Shown: positions 1 to 7,134 of the stretch, in pieces
Position numbering within the stretch: position 1 is the first letter of the stretch
Layout of the letters: every line of letters starts with the position of its first letter
NCBI GenBank assembly: GCA_012513735.1
Contig: JAAZBR010000163.1
Coordinates: forward strand, 1-9,251
Length of the DNA stretch: 9,251 nucleotides
From: Clostridiales bacterium
GTDB lineage: Bacteria > Bacillota > Clostridia > Christensenellales > Aristaeellaceae
Direction: 5' to 3'
The notes under the pieces: model-generated
Told to the model about the DNA's origin: nothing
Database searches by the model: none
What the model saw: only the letters and a program-made list of their open reading frames with translations
Made by a program: the position numbers and the translations under genes

Positions 1-355
1 CCCCACCGATCTGCAGCAGCCCATGAGCGCGCTGCTCACCCGGGCGGGGGGGCATAGCGAAGTGAACGAGAATATCTTTGACAACCGCTTTAAGCACTTG
101 GACGAAATGCGCCGCATGGGTGCCAAGGTGATTATCTCAGGCAGGACAGCCTATATAGAAGGCGTGCCTCAACTGCGCGGCGCGCCTGTCACCGCCACCG
201 ATCTCAGGGGTGGGGCGGCGCTGGTGATTGCGGGTCTGATGGCCAGCGGGGTCACCGAGGTCTATAATCCGGAGTTCATTGCCAGGGGCTATGAACGCCT
301 GGAGGACAAGCTCAGCGCCCTGGGGGCGGATATCCACCGTGAGCGGGTGGACTGA
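1..355 (+). CDS. murA: UDP-N-acetylglucosamine 1-carboxyvinyltransferase, C-terminal fragment
   Basis: MurA transfers enolpyruvate from phosphoenolpyruvate to UDP-GlcNAc in the cytoplasm, the first committed step of peptidoglycan synthesis. Only the last 117 or so codons are present; the reading frame is open from base 2 to the window edge, so roughly the first 300 residues of a protein usually near 420 lie outside. Visible family signatures are PTDLQQP at the very start, then [19 protein letters not shown], and [13 protein letters not shown] in the last third, all typical of the C-terminal part of the enolpyruvate transferase fold. The protein ends in a normal place after a [13 protein letters not shown] helix, so it is cut only by the window. 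The next gene follows 24 bases downstream, consistent with co-transcription. Bacillota often carry two paralogues (MurA/MurZ) and this fragment does not tell which one it is. Confidence 0.93.
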   Translation, partial: PTDLQQPMSALLTRAGGHSEVNENIFDNRFKHLDEMRRMGAKVIISGRTAYIEGVPQLRGAPVTATDLRGGAALVIAGLMASGVTEVYNPEFIARGYERLEDKLSALGADIHRERVD

Positions 356-379
356 GCCCGACACTGGAAAGGAAGCGCC

Positions 380-907
380 TTGAACGCATTTGAATTGTTG
401 GGCGTCCGTGCGGACGCCGATGTAGAACAGGTGAAGCATGCCTATCATTGCAGAGCGAAGGAAAACCACCCGGATCGGTTTCTGGACCCGGCAGAACAGC
501 AGGCTGCCCACCAGCGTATGGTGGAGCTGAATTTGGCCTACGAGCAGGTAATCAAACAGGTACAAAGCCGCCGGCCGGTTTTCCATGAGGTGCCCCTTGA
601 GCGGGTCAAGGCCACCGTACGTCGGCTGATTGATCAGAAGCATTATGACTCGGCCTTGCTGCATTTGGGCCGTGCCGATAGCAAGGATGCCCAGTGGTAT
701 GCCCTGCAGGGCGAGGTGCTGATGGCCTTCCGGGAGTATGGCACTGCCCACCAGAGCTTTCGCCAGGCTGTACAGCTGGAGCCTGATGACATGCGCTATC
801 GTCAGATGGCTCTGGATGCAGCTATCCAGGTGAAGCGACACAAACAACTGCCTTTGCGGCTTAAGGATTCCATTGACGCGTTGTTTCAGGGCCGTCGCCG
901 GCGCTGA
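380..907 (+). CDS. J-domain protein with TPR-like C-terminal region
   Basis: This is a 175-residue protein with an N-terminal J domain (about residues 2-58) containing the diagnostic HPD tripeptide at 30-32, which stimulates the ATPase of DnaK-type Hsp70. It has no Gly/Phe region, no zinc-binding cysteine repeats and no DnaJ C-terminal domain, so it is a type III (DnaJ-like) co-chaperone rather than DnaJ itself. Residues about 88-150 look like two helical TPR-like units (ALLHLGRAD, then YGTAHQSFRQAVQLEPDD), a likely client or partner surface. The C-terminus is basic (GRRRR). Translation probably starts at TTG 380, with a GGAAAGGAAG ribosome binding site just upstream; no better start fits the beginning of the J domain (NAFELLGV). 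It lies 24 bases after murA. The client is unknown; DnaK is inferred as partner from the HPD motif only. Confidence 0.85.
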   Translation: MNAFELLGVRADADVEQVKHAYHCRAKENHPDRFLDPAEQQAAHQRMVELNLAYEQVIKQVQSRRPVFHEVPLERVKATVRRLIDQKHYDSALLHLGRADSKDAQWYALQGEVLMAFREYGTAHQSFRQAVQLEPDDMRYRQMALDAAIQVKRHKQLPLRLKDSIDALFQGRRRR

Positions 908-980
908 CCCCCTTTTCTTTCTCTGACAATCCCATGATGATGCCGCTGTCCCCGGGTGGTGGCTTTGTAACAGGTGATGC

Positions 981-1538
981 ATGCCAGACAGCCGACCCCC
1001 CTATCAGCTGATCCGCTCCGCCCGGCGTACCATGGCCATTGAGGTGCGTCCGGGGCCTGAGGTTGTGGTGCGTGTGCCTTACCGCTGCAGCGACAGGCAG
1101 GCCAGGCACTTTGTGGCGCAGCATGTTGCATGGATTGACCGCAAGCTGCAGGAACTGGCTGACCGGCTGCCTTTGTCGGAGCCTGATGCTGCGGAGGAAG
1201 CCCGCCTGCGAGCCCTGGCAGCCCAATGGCTGCCCGGCCGGGTAGCATACTATGCGGACCTGTTGGGTGTATCGCCCCGCAGCATCAGGGTGACCGGCGC
1301 GCGCAAGCGGTTTGGCAGTTGCTCCACTTTGGGCAGCCTGTGCTTTTCGTTTCTTCTGATGCGGTATCCTGATGCCGCCGTTGACTATGTGGTGCTCCAC
1401 GAGGTGGCTCACCTGCTGCACCATAATCACAGTGCAGCGTTCTACCAGACCATTGCTTCGGTAATGCCGGATTACAAGCTGCGCATGGCGTTGCTTCGAC
1501 AGCCGCCTCCTGCGCAGGAAGGAGGGCAACATGAATGA
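981..1538 (+). CDS. YgjP/DUF45-family zinc metallopeptidase
   Basis: This 185-residue protein matches the YgjP-like (DUF45, WLM/SprT-like) metallopeptidase family. The zinc motif HEVAH is at residues 140-144 with a third histidine at 150 in the pattern HHNHSAAFY, followed by a P-x-Y element (MPDYK). Before it stands the family's GSCS segment (112-115, in KRFGSCSTLGSL; many relatives have Trp where Phe111 is). The N-terminus (IRSARRTMAIEVRP, then VRVPY) is the usual beta-rich start, so ATG 981 is a good choice although its ribosome binding site (AGGTGA) is modest. No signal peptide or membrane segment is seen, so it should be cytoplasmic. Substrates in this family are mostly unknown. Its 3' end overlaps the fbp start by 8 bases. 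A stretch of 73 bases with no clear gene precedes it. Confidence 0.85.
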   Translation: MPDSRPPYQLIRSARRTMAIEVRPGPEVVVRVPYRCSDRQARHFVAQHVAWIDRKLQELADRLPLSEPDAAEEARLRALAAQWLPGRVAYYADLLGVSPRSIRVTGARKRFGSCSTLGSLCFSFLLMRYPDAAVDYVVLHEVAHLLHHNHSAAFYQTIASVMPDYKLRMALLRQPPPAQEGGQHE

Positions 1539-3492
1539 TCTCAGATACCTGCAGCTTCTGGCGGGGCAGTTTCCCAATGAGGAGAGCGCCCAGTCCGAGA
1601 TGATCCGCCTGCGCTCGCTGTTGCACCTGCCCAAGGGGACGGAGCTGTTTATCAGCGATGTCCACGGCGAGGACGAGGCCTTTGGCCATATTCTCAACAA
1701 TGCCTCCGGGGTGATTTACGAGAAGATCGAAAAGGCCTGCCCGGATCTGTCCGAAGAGGAACGCCAGGCCCTGGCCAGCCTGATCTACTACCCCCATGAG
1801 CAGCTTGCCCTGCAGGAGGCCCGCTGGGGTGGGGATAACTACCAAAGCACCCTGCACTCCCTGATCATCGTTGCCCGGCTGACCGCAGCCAAGTATTCCA
1901 GCAGATATGTGCAGCAGGCTATGCCGGAGGAGTTCCGCTATATTCTGATGGAGCTACTGAGCGACCGTGACCTGGAGAACCGTGCCCAGTACATGGCGGG
2001 CATTCTGGACACCGTCATCAAGGCGGGTTCCGGCGCCGGACTGATCCGTGCGGTGTGCATGCTGATCAAGCGGCTGGCCGTGGCGCGGCTGCATCTGGTG
2101 GGCGATATCTACGACAGGGGTCCCCATGCCGATGTGATTTTAGAAAGCCTGATCAACTATCACAGCGTGGATATTCAGTGGGGCAACCATGATGTGATGT
2201 GGCTGGGCGCTGCGGCAGGCAGCCCTGCCTGCGTGGCCTGCGCGGTGCGTGTGTGCATTCAGTACGATAACCTGGACATGCTGGAGAACAGCTATGGCAT
2301 CAGCCTGCTGCCCCTGGCGCTGTTTGCCAGCCGCACCTACAAGGATACCGCCGAGGTGTTTGCCCCCCGCAAACTGCCGGGGGAACTGTACATGCCCCAG
2401 GATCCGCAGCTTTACGCGCGGATGAACAAGGCCATCAGCGTCATCCAGTACAAGCTGGAGGGGCAGTTGGTGCGCCGCCGCCCCGAATACGGCATGGAGG
2501 ACAGGGATATGATGTCCCGGGTGGACTGGCGCCGGGGCACGGTGGAAATTGACGGTGTGGAGCATCTCCTCAAGGACACGGAGTTTCCCACCATCGACCC
2601 CGATCATCCCCTGGAGCTGACTGACCGGGAGTATGCGCTGATCGGCCAGTTGGTGGATTCCTTCCGGCGCAGCGAGCGGCTGCAGAAGCACGCGCGGTTT
2701 CTCTACCAGGTGGGCAATGTGTATCAGCGCTTCAACGGCAACCTGTTGTTCCACGGCTGCATCCCTGTGGAGGAGGACGGCAGCCTGATGACCTTCCGCT
2801 TTGACGGCAAGGAATATGCAGGCAAGGCGCTGCTGGACTATTGCGGCCGCATGGCGCGCCAGGGGTACTTTGCGCCCGAAAACAGCAATGACCGCAAGGC
2901 AGGACGGGATTTCCTGTGGTTTCTGTGGTGCGGGCGCCATGCTCCCAGCTTTGGCCGTACCCATATCGCCACCTTCGAGCGCACCCTGCTGGCGGAAAAG
3001 AGTACCTGGAAGGAGCCGCAAAACGCCTACTACCGCCGGTACAGCGAGGAAGGCTTTGTGGAAGGACTGCTCAGCCACTTTGGCTGTGACAAGCCCTGGA
3101 GCCGCATTATCAACGGCCATGTGCCGGTGAAGGTGGCCAAAGGTGAGGATCCCCGCAAGGCCGGCGGGCGGCTGATTGTTATTGATGGCGGTTTCTGCCG
3201 AGCCTACCAGAAGACCACAGGCATTGCGGGTTACACCATGTTCTTCTCCTCCCACGGCATCCGTATCGCGGCCCACGAGCCCTTCACCTCCCGGGCAGAG
3301 GCCATCAGCGGGGGGCTGGACATTCAGAGCCACAGCCTGATCATCGAAGACCTGCCCCGGCGTTTGCTGATCAGCGACACCGATGAGGGAGAGTTGATTG
3401 CCCGCAGGGCGGATGACCTGGAGGCGCTGATTGCGGCCTATCGTGATGGCGATATCCGGCAAGACCTGACAGCCGACCTGAGCGACCGCTGA
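1531..3492 (+). CDS. fbp: Class III fructose-1,6-bisphosphatase
   Basis: The enzyme hydrolyses fructose 1,6-bisphosphate to fructose 6-phosphate, the committed gluconeogenic step, in the cytoplasm. At 653 residues it is close to the usual length of class III enzymes (Bacillus subtilis Fbp is about 670). It has the metallophosphoesterase metal motifs: SDVHGE at 42-47, GDIYDRGP at 191-198 and GNHD at 218-221. Late motifs are NGH at 528-530 and the following IDGGFCRAYQ, both characteristic of class III and absent from class I/II enzymes. The start at ATG 1531 has a strong GGAAGGAGGG site five bases upstream and overlaps the end of the metallopeptidase gene by 8 bases, so translation is probably coupled. 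Class III Fbp is typical of Bacillota and some Bacteroidota, which supports the taxonomic guess. No frameshift or missing motif was seen. Confidence 0.96.
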   Translation: MNDLRYLQLLAGQFPNEESAQSEMIRLRSLLHLPKGTELFISDVHGEDEAFGHILNNASGVIYEKIEKACPDLSEEERQALASLIYYPHEQLALQEARWGGDNYQSTLHSLIIVARLTAAKYSSRYVQQAMPEEFRYILMELLSDRDLENRAQYMAGILDTVIKAGSGAGLIRAVCMLIKRLAVARLHLVGDIYDRGPHADVILESLINYHSVDIQWGNHDVMWLGAAAGSPACVACAVRVCIQYDNLDMLENSYGISLLPLALFASRTYKDTAEVFAPRKLPGELYMPQDPQLYARMNKAISVIQYKLEGQLVRRRPEYGMEDRDMMSRVDWRRGTVEIDGVEHLLKDTEFPTIDPDHPLELTDREYALIGQLVDSFRRSERLQKHARFLYQVGNVYQRFNGNLLFHGCIPVEEDGSLMTFRFDGKEYAGKALLDYCGRMARQGYFAPENSNDRKAGRDFLWFLWCGRHAPSFGRTHIATFERTLLAEKSTWKEPQNAYYRRYSEEGFVEGLLSHFGCDKPWSRIINGHVPVKVAKGEDPRKAGGRLIVIDGGFCRAYQKTTGIAGYTMFFSSHGIRIAAHEPFTSRAEAISGGLDIQSHSLIIEDLPRRLLISDTDEGELIARRADDLEALIAAYRDGDIRQDLTADLSDR

Positions 3493-3510
3493 TCCCGGAA
3501 GGAGGACAGA

Positions 3511-4362
3511 ATGCCCTTTCTCGGTGCCATCGTGGTACCCCATCCACCGCTGATATTGCCCCAGGTGGGGCGAGGCGGCGAACGGCAGATTGCGCAGACA
3601 GCAGAGGCATATCGCCGGGCCGCTGCATTCATCGTGGCGGCTGCGCCGGACACGGTGATTCTCACAACGCCTCACAGCATCCTGTACCAGGATTATTTCC
3701 ATCTCTCCCCAGGAGAAAGCGCTGCGGGCGACATGGCCCGGTTTGGCGCACCCCAGGTACGCCTGGAGGTTGCCTATGATGCGGAATTGACGCGCGCTGT
3801 CAGCCGGCGTGCCCTGTCGGAGGGATTTCCCGCCGGCACCCAGGGCCAGCGGGACGCCGCGCTGGATCATGCCAGTTTGGTGCCTCTGCAGTTTATCAAG
3901 GAGGCAGCAGGGGGACATCTGCCCTTCCGGCTGGTGCGTGTGGGGCTGTCCGGTCTGTCCTTTGCTATGCATGCTCAGTTGGGCCGCATGCTGGCGGAGG
4001 AGGCGGAGAGCCTCCACCGGCGGTGGTGCTTTGTGGCCAGCGGGGATCTGTCTCATTATCTGAAGAAGTCAGGCCCCTATGGCTTTCGGCCCGAAGGCCT
4101 GGCGTATGACAATCGTATAATGGAAGTGCTGGGTCGCGGGGCCTTTGATGAACTGTTGGCCATGGACGATGCTGCCTGTGAGCGTGCAGGTGAATGTGGG
4201 CACCGCAGTTTCTGCATCATGGCTGGCGCTCTGGAGGGCCTGCCTGTGCGAGCCACTGCCCTCAGCTATCAAGATGTGACGGGCGTCGGCTATGGGGTAT
4301 GCACCTTTGAACCGCTGGACAGCACGTCTGCTATGGCGCAGGGAAAGGAAACAGAAGCATGA
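3511..4362 (+). CDS. AmmeMemoRadiSam system LigB/MEMO-like metalloprotein (protein B role)
   Basis: This 283-residue protein belongs to the class III extradiol dioxygenase (LigB)/MEMO superfamily. Visible signatures are PHPPLILPQVG at 10-20 (His11), TTPHS at 52-56 (His55), LDHASLVPL at 118-126 (Asp119, His120), SGDLSH at 177-182 and ECGHRSF at 228-234. The N-terminal histidines correspond in kind to the metal site of true dioxygenases and MEMO1, so a bound metal is plausible, but ring-cleaving activity is not implied. It starts at ATG 3511 behind GGAAGGAGG, 18 bases after fbp. Its TGA overlaps the ATG of the AMMECR1 gene by 4 bases (ATGA), and a radical SAM gene follows. That trio defines the AmmeMemoRadiSam system, whose reaction is not established. 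In many clostridia this domain is, from my recollection, fused to AMMECR1; here they are separate genes. Confidence 0.85.
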   Translation: MPFLGAIVVPHPPLILPQVGRGGERQIAQTAEAYRRAAAFIVAAAPDTVILTTPHSILYQDYFHLSPGESAAGDMARFGAPQVRLEVAYDAELTRAVSRRALSEGFPAGTQGQRDAALDHASLVPLQFIKEAAGGHLPFRLVRVGLSGLSFAMHAQLGRMLAEEAESLHRRWCFVASGDLSHYLKKSGPYGFRPEGLAYDNRIMEVLGRGAFDELLAMDDAACERAGECGHRSFCIMAGALEGLPVRATALSYQDVTGVGYGVCTFEPLDSTSAMAQGKETEA

Positions 4363-4868
4363 GCGCACCGGTTGACCTGGCGCGGGCCTCTTACGAGCAC
4401 TATGTGCGGACCGGCAGAATGATCAGCCACCCCGAGGGGCTGCCGGAAGACCTGCTGACGCGGCGTGCAGGCGTCTTTGTGACCCTGCATTTGCAGGACA
4501 GGCTGCGGGGATGTATCGGCACCATCAGCCCCACCGCGCCTTGCCTGGCCGATGAGATCATCCGCAATGCGGTCAGCGCGGCCACCCGGGACCCACGGTT
4601 TGACCCGGTGGAGGAGGACGAGTTGCCCCTGATCCAGTGCAGTGTGGATGTGCTGGAGGAGCCTGAAACGATTGTGGGCACACACCAGTTGGATGTGCAG
4701 CGCTATGGCGTCATTGTCAGCCGCGGATCCCGCCGCGGGCTGCTGTTGCCTATGCTGGAGGGGGTGGATACGGTGGAGGAGCAGGTAGCCATCGCCCGCC
4801 GCAAGGCAGGGATTGGTCCCCAGGAGCCGGTGACGCTGCAACGCTTCCGGGTGACCAGGTATACCTGA
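4359..4868 (+). CDS. AMMECR1 domain protein (AmmeMemoRadiSam system protein A)
   Basis: This 169-residue protein is an AMMECR1 domain over nearly its whole length. The hallmark LRGCIGT is at residues 49-55, with Cys52 as the invariant cysteine. Flanking family features are GVFVTLH before it, then ISPTAP, AVSAATRDPRF and FDPV, and a SRGSRRGLLLP segment near 125-135. The function of AMMECR1 proteins is unknown; conservation of the LRGCIG loop suggests a catalytic or ligand-binding site. The start ATG 4359 sits 8 bases after an AAAGGAAA site and overlaps the previous stop by 4 bases. Its own stop overlaps the next ATG by 1 base. Stoichiometric, coupled synthesis of the three proteins is therefore likely. 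No signal peptide or membrane segment is present. A sequencing frameshift splitting a fusion is unlikely, because both the ribosome binding site and the start codon are in order. Confidence 0.92.
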   Translation: MSAPVDLARASYEHYVRTGRMISHPEGLPEDLLTRRAGVFVTLHLQDRLRGCIGTISPTAPCLADEIIRNAVSAATRDPRFDPVEEDELPLIQCSVDVLEEPETIVGTHQLDVQRYGVIVSRGSRRGLLLPMLEGVDTVEEQVAIARRKAGIGPQEPVTLQRFRVTRYT

Positions 4869-5695
4869 TGATCCGCTGTTCCTTCTGTCCCCACCATTGC
4901 GTGCTGAAAGAAGGGGGACCGCCCGGCCGCTGCCGGGCGCGCGCCTGCCGGCAGGGGAGGATGGTGCCGCTCAACTACGGGCAGTTGACCTCCCTGGTGC
5001 TGGACCCCATCAGCAAAAAGCCCCTGGCTTGCTTCCATCCGGGCAGCAGGGTGCTGTCAGTGGGTGGCTTCGGCTGTAACATGGATTGCTATTTCTGCCA
5101 GAATGACAGCATTTCCTGCGCAGGCGAGGGGGAGGTGCCCGTGCGCTCCATGAGCCCCCGGGCATTGTGTGAGCTGGCCCTTTCATTGAGGGACGAAGAC
5201 AACATCGGCGTGGCCTTTACATACAATGAACCGCTGATAGGCTATGAATATGTGCGGGATTGTGCCCGGCTGCTGAAAGAGGCCGGGCTTTGTGCTGTGG
5301 TGGTGACAAACGGCTGCTTCTGTCAGGAGGCGGTGGAGCCGCTGTTCTCCCTGATCGATGCCTGGAACATCGATCTGAAGGGGTTTACTGAGGGTTGGTA
5401 CCGGCGCCTGGGCGGGGATCTGGAGACGGTCAAGGGGTTCATTATGCGTGCTGTACAGACTGCCCATGTGGAGCTGACTACTTTGGTGGTGCCGGGGGAG
5501 AATGACAGCGAACAGGAAATGGACTCGCTTGCCCGCTGGATAGCGGCGCTTGATCCCGGCATGCCGCTGCATCTTAGCCGGTTCTTCCCACGCCGCAATG
5601 CCCTGGACAAGCCGCCCACCGATCGCGCCCATCTGCTGCGCTTGCGGGAGATTGCCCAGCGGCACCTTCAAAGGGTATACTTGGGCAACGTGTAA
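4868..5695 (+). CDS. amrS: AmmeMemoRadiSam system radical SAM enzyme
   Basis: This 275-residue protein has the radical SAM cluster CxxxCxxC at Cys70, Cys74 and Cys77 (GCNMDCYFCQN), which should bind a [4Fe-4S] cluster and S-adenosylmethionine. Further family elements are TYNEP (118-122), VVTNGC, IDLKGF, TTLVVPGENDSE and LSRFFPR. An N-terminal cysteine group (Cys4, Cys7, Cys11, Cys22, Cys27, in MIRCSFCPHHC) resembles that of other AmmeMemoRadiSam radical SAM proteins and may hold a second metal centre. It resembles pyruvate formate-lyase activating enzymes and is often misannotated as such; no pyruvate formate-lyase gene is near, and the LigB and AMMECR1 partners point to the AmmeMemoRadiSam role instead. 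It ends at YLGNV, lacking the Cys-containing tail of longer archaeal relatives, which seems usual for the short clostridial form. It is last in the operon and faces the convergent regulator gene. The product or substrate is unknown. Confidence 0.9.
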   Translation: MIRCSFCPHHCVLKEGGPPGRCRARACRQGRMVPLNYGQLTSLVLDPISKKPLACFHPGSRVLSVGGFGCNMDCYFCQNDSISCAGEGEVPVRSMSPRALCELALSLRDEDNIGVAFTYNEPLIGYEYVRDCARLLKEAGLCAVVVTNGCFCQEAVEPLFSLIDAWNIDLKGFTEGWYRRLGGDLETVKGFIMRAVQTAHVELTTLVVPGENDSEQEMDSLARWIAALDPGMPLHLSRFFPRRNALDKPPTDRAHLLRLREIAQRHLQRVYLGNV

Positions 5696-5745
5696 TACGC
5701 GCTCTCTGGTTTGTTTTGGTTCGTGGCCTGTTTTGCCCTCAAAAC

Positions 5746-7134
5746 CTACCCACACCATGCCCTGCGGAGGATGTCGACTGCGGGGATCACCTGCTCATCC
5801 TTCAGCCCCGCATAGCCCAGCACCAGCGTGGAGGGCAGGGGTGCTGCCTGAAGGCAGTATTCGCTCAGACCGCGCAGGCGGATGCCGGCCTCTGCAGCCT
5901 TTTGCAGCAGAGCTTGTTCCGGCAGGTGGGGGACGGTCAGCATGAAATGAAGCCCCGCCTCATGGCCGCAGATGCGGGCGCCGGGAATGGTCAGCAGCGC
6001 TTCCCGCAGGGCCTGGCACCGCCGGGTATAGGCATTGCCTGCTCGTCGCAGGTGGCGGGCGAAGTGGCCGCCTTGGATGAACCGGGCCAGCGTTTGCTGC
6101 TCAAACCGGGACACAGTGTTGCCGCCATGGTAAAAGGCCTGCTGATAGCAGGCCAGCAGTTCTGCGGGCAGCGCCATGTAGGCGATGCGCAGGGAGGGGG
6201 CCAGGCTGCGGCTGAAGGTGCCCACATAGATGACCCGGTGGCCGCCCGGCAGCCCCTGCATGGCAGGAATGGGCCGGGTATCGTGGCGGAATTCGCTGTC
6301 ATAATCGTCTTCAATCAGGTAGCGGCCCTGCTGCTCGCCTGCCCAGTTCAACAGGGCGCTGCGCCGCCCTATGGGCATGGTGATGCCCAGGGGAAACTGA
6401 TGGGAGGGCGTCACATAGGCAAGCTTTGCGCCGCTTTGCCGCAAGGCCTGTACCTGCATGCCCTGTTCATCCGCCTGCACCGGCAGGATGGACAGGCGGT
6501 GCCGATGGCCTATGCGGTGGATGCCCTGGTAGCCTGGATCCTCCGCCGCGATGGCAGCCCCCTGCGGCAGCAGGGTGAACAGGTCTGCCAGCAGGCTGTC
6601 CACCCCCGGGCCGATGACAAGCTGTTCCGGCTCACAGCGCACATTGCGGTATTGGTACAGGAAGCCGCTGAGGGCCTGGCGCAGGGACGCCTCGCCCTGG
6701 ACTTCTCCACGGCCCAGCAGGTCGGGATGGGTGTAGAGGGTTTCCCGGAACAGCTTGACCCAGGTTTTGTAGGGGAAAACTTCCGTGTCTACCGAGGAGG
6801 TGGAGAAGTCGAACCGGGGGGCCTGTGGTTTCTCTGCCTGTGTGGGCTTTTCCCGCGGTGGGGCAGGACGCGGGCTTTGCAGGGCCTGCATGGGCAGCAC
6901 AAAGAAGCCCCGCCTGTCCCTAGCCTCCAGAAAACCCTCCGCCGTCAACAGCCCGTAAGCCGTTTCCACTGTGGATTGGCTGACCCTCAAATGCCGGCTC
7001 AGCGCCCGCTTGCTGGGCAGGCGTTCGCCCGTATGCAGCCGCCCGGCGCCGATTTCCTCCGCGATGAAGCGGTAGATCTGCTCATACAGCGGCACGCCGG
7101 AGCCGTTGTCCAGCCTGATGGTGAGCTCTTTCAT
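5746..7134 (-). CDS. MocR/PdxR-family regulator: GntR winged helix fused to aminotransferase-like domain
   Basis: This 462-residue regulator has an N-terminal GntR-type winged helix (about 15-80: PLYEQIYRFI, GERLPSKRALS, STVETAYGLL, RDRRGFFV), a proline-rich linker (about 82-108), and a fold-type I aminotransferase domain from about 110 to the end. The DDYD motif is present (Asp276, Tyr278). The expected PLP lysine in the GTFSK element is replaced by arginine (GTFSR, Arg309); Tyr278 and Arg309 are 31 residues apart, as are Tyr281 and Lys312 of GabR, so the position is secure. MocR proteins usually activate transporter or metabolic genes in response to PLP or PLP adducts. I chose ATG 7134 because a GAGGGGGTG site lies three bases before it; the in-frame TTG at 7161 lies in the likely operator. 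It is divergent from a putative ECF S component, its probable target. Confidence 0.9.
   Translation of the reverse strand: MKELTIRLDNGSGVPLYEQIYRFIAEEIGAGRLHTGERLPSKRALSRHLRVSQSTVETAYGLLTAEGFLEARDRRGFFVLPMQALQSPRPAPPREKPTQAEKPQAPRFDFSTSSVDTEVFPYKTWVKLFRETLYTHPDLLGRGEVQGEASLRQALSGFLYQYRNVRCEPEQLVIGPGVDSLLADLFTLLPQGAAIAAEDPGYQGIHRIGHRHRLSILPVQADEQGMQVQALRQSGAKLAYVTPSHQFPLGITMPIGRRSALLNWAGEQQGRYLIEDDYDSEFRHDTRPIPAMQGLPGGHRVIYVGTFSRSLAPSLRIAYMALPAELLACYQQAFYHGGNTVSRFEQQTLARFIQGGHFARHLRRAGNAYTRRCQALREALLTIPGARICGHEAGLHFMLTVPHLPEQALLQKAAEAGIRLRGLSEYCLQAAPLPSTLVLGYAGLKDEQVIPAVDILRRAWCG

Noticed and set aside
934..1014. A small open frame starting at ATG 934 before the metallopeptidase gene
   Set aside because: It has no ribosome binding site, runs into the metallopeptidase gene in another frame and codes for nothing recognisable.
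861..1857. Several minus-strand open frames opposite the metallopeptidase gene and the start of fbp
   Set aside because: They are shadows of coding sequence with clear motifs on the plus strand and show no recognised domain.
2140..4056. A 638-codon open frame on the minus strand opposite fbp and the LigB/MEMO-like gene
   Set aside because: It lies antisense to two genes with intact family motifs, has no recognisable domain and no convincing ribosome binding site. Long antisense frames are common where GC-rich third positions suppress stops.
5650..5700. Possible C-terminal truncation of the radical SAM protein
   Set aside because: Longer archaeal-type relatives continue with a CPxCG tail, but short clostridial forms, as I recall them, also stop at the YxGN element, so this is probably the normal end.
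5696..5745. Inverted repeat GTTTTG-CCCT-CAAAAC (5730-5745) between convergent radical SAM and regulator genes, as a terminator
   Set aside because: The stem is only six base pairs and AT-rich, and no T tract follows on either strand.
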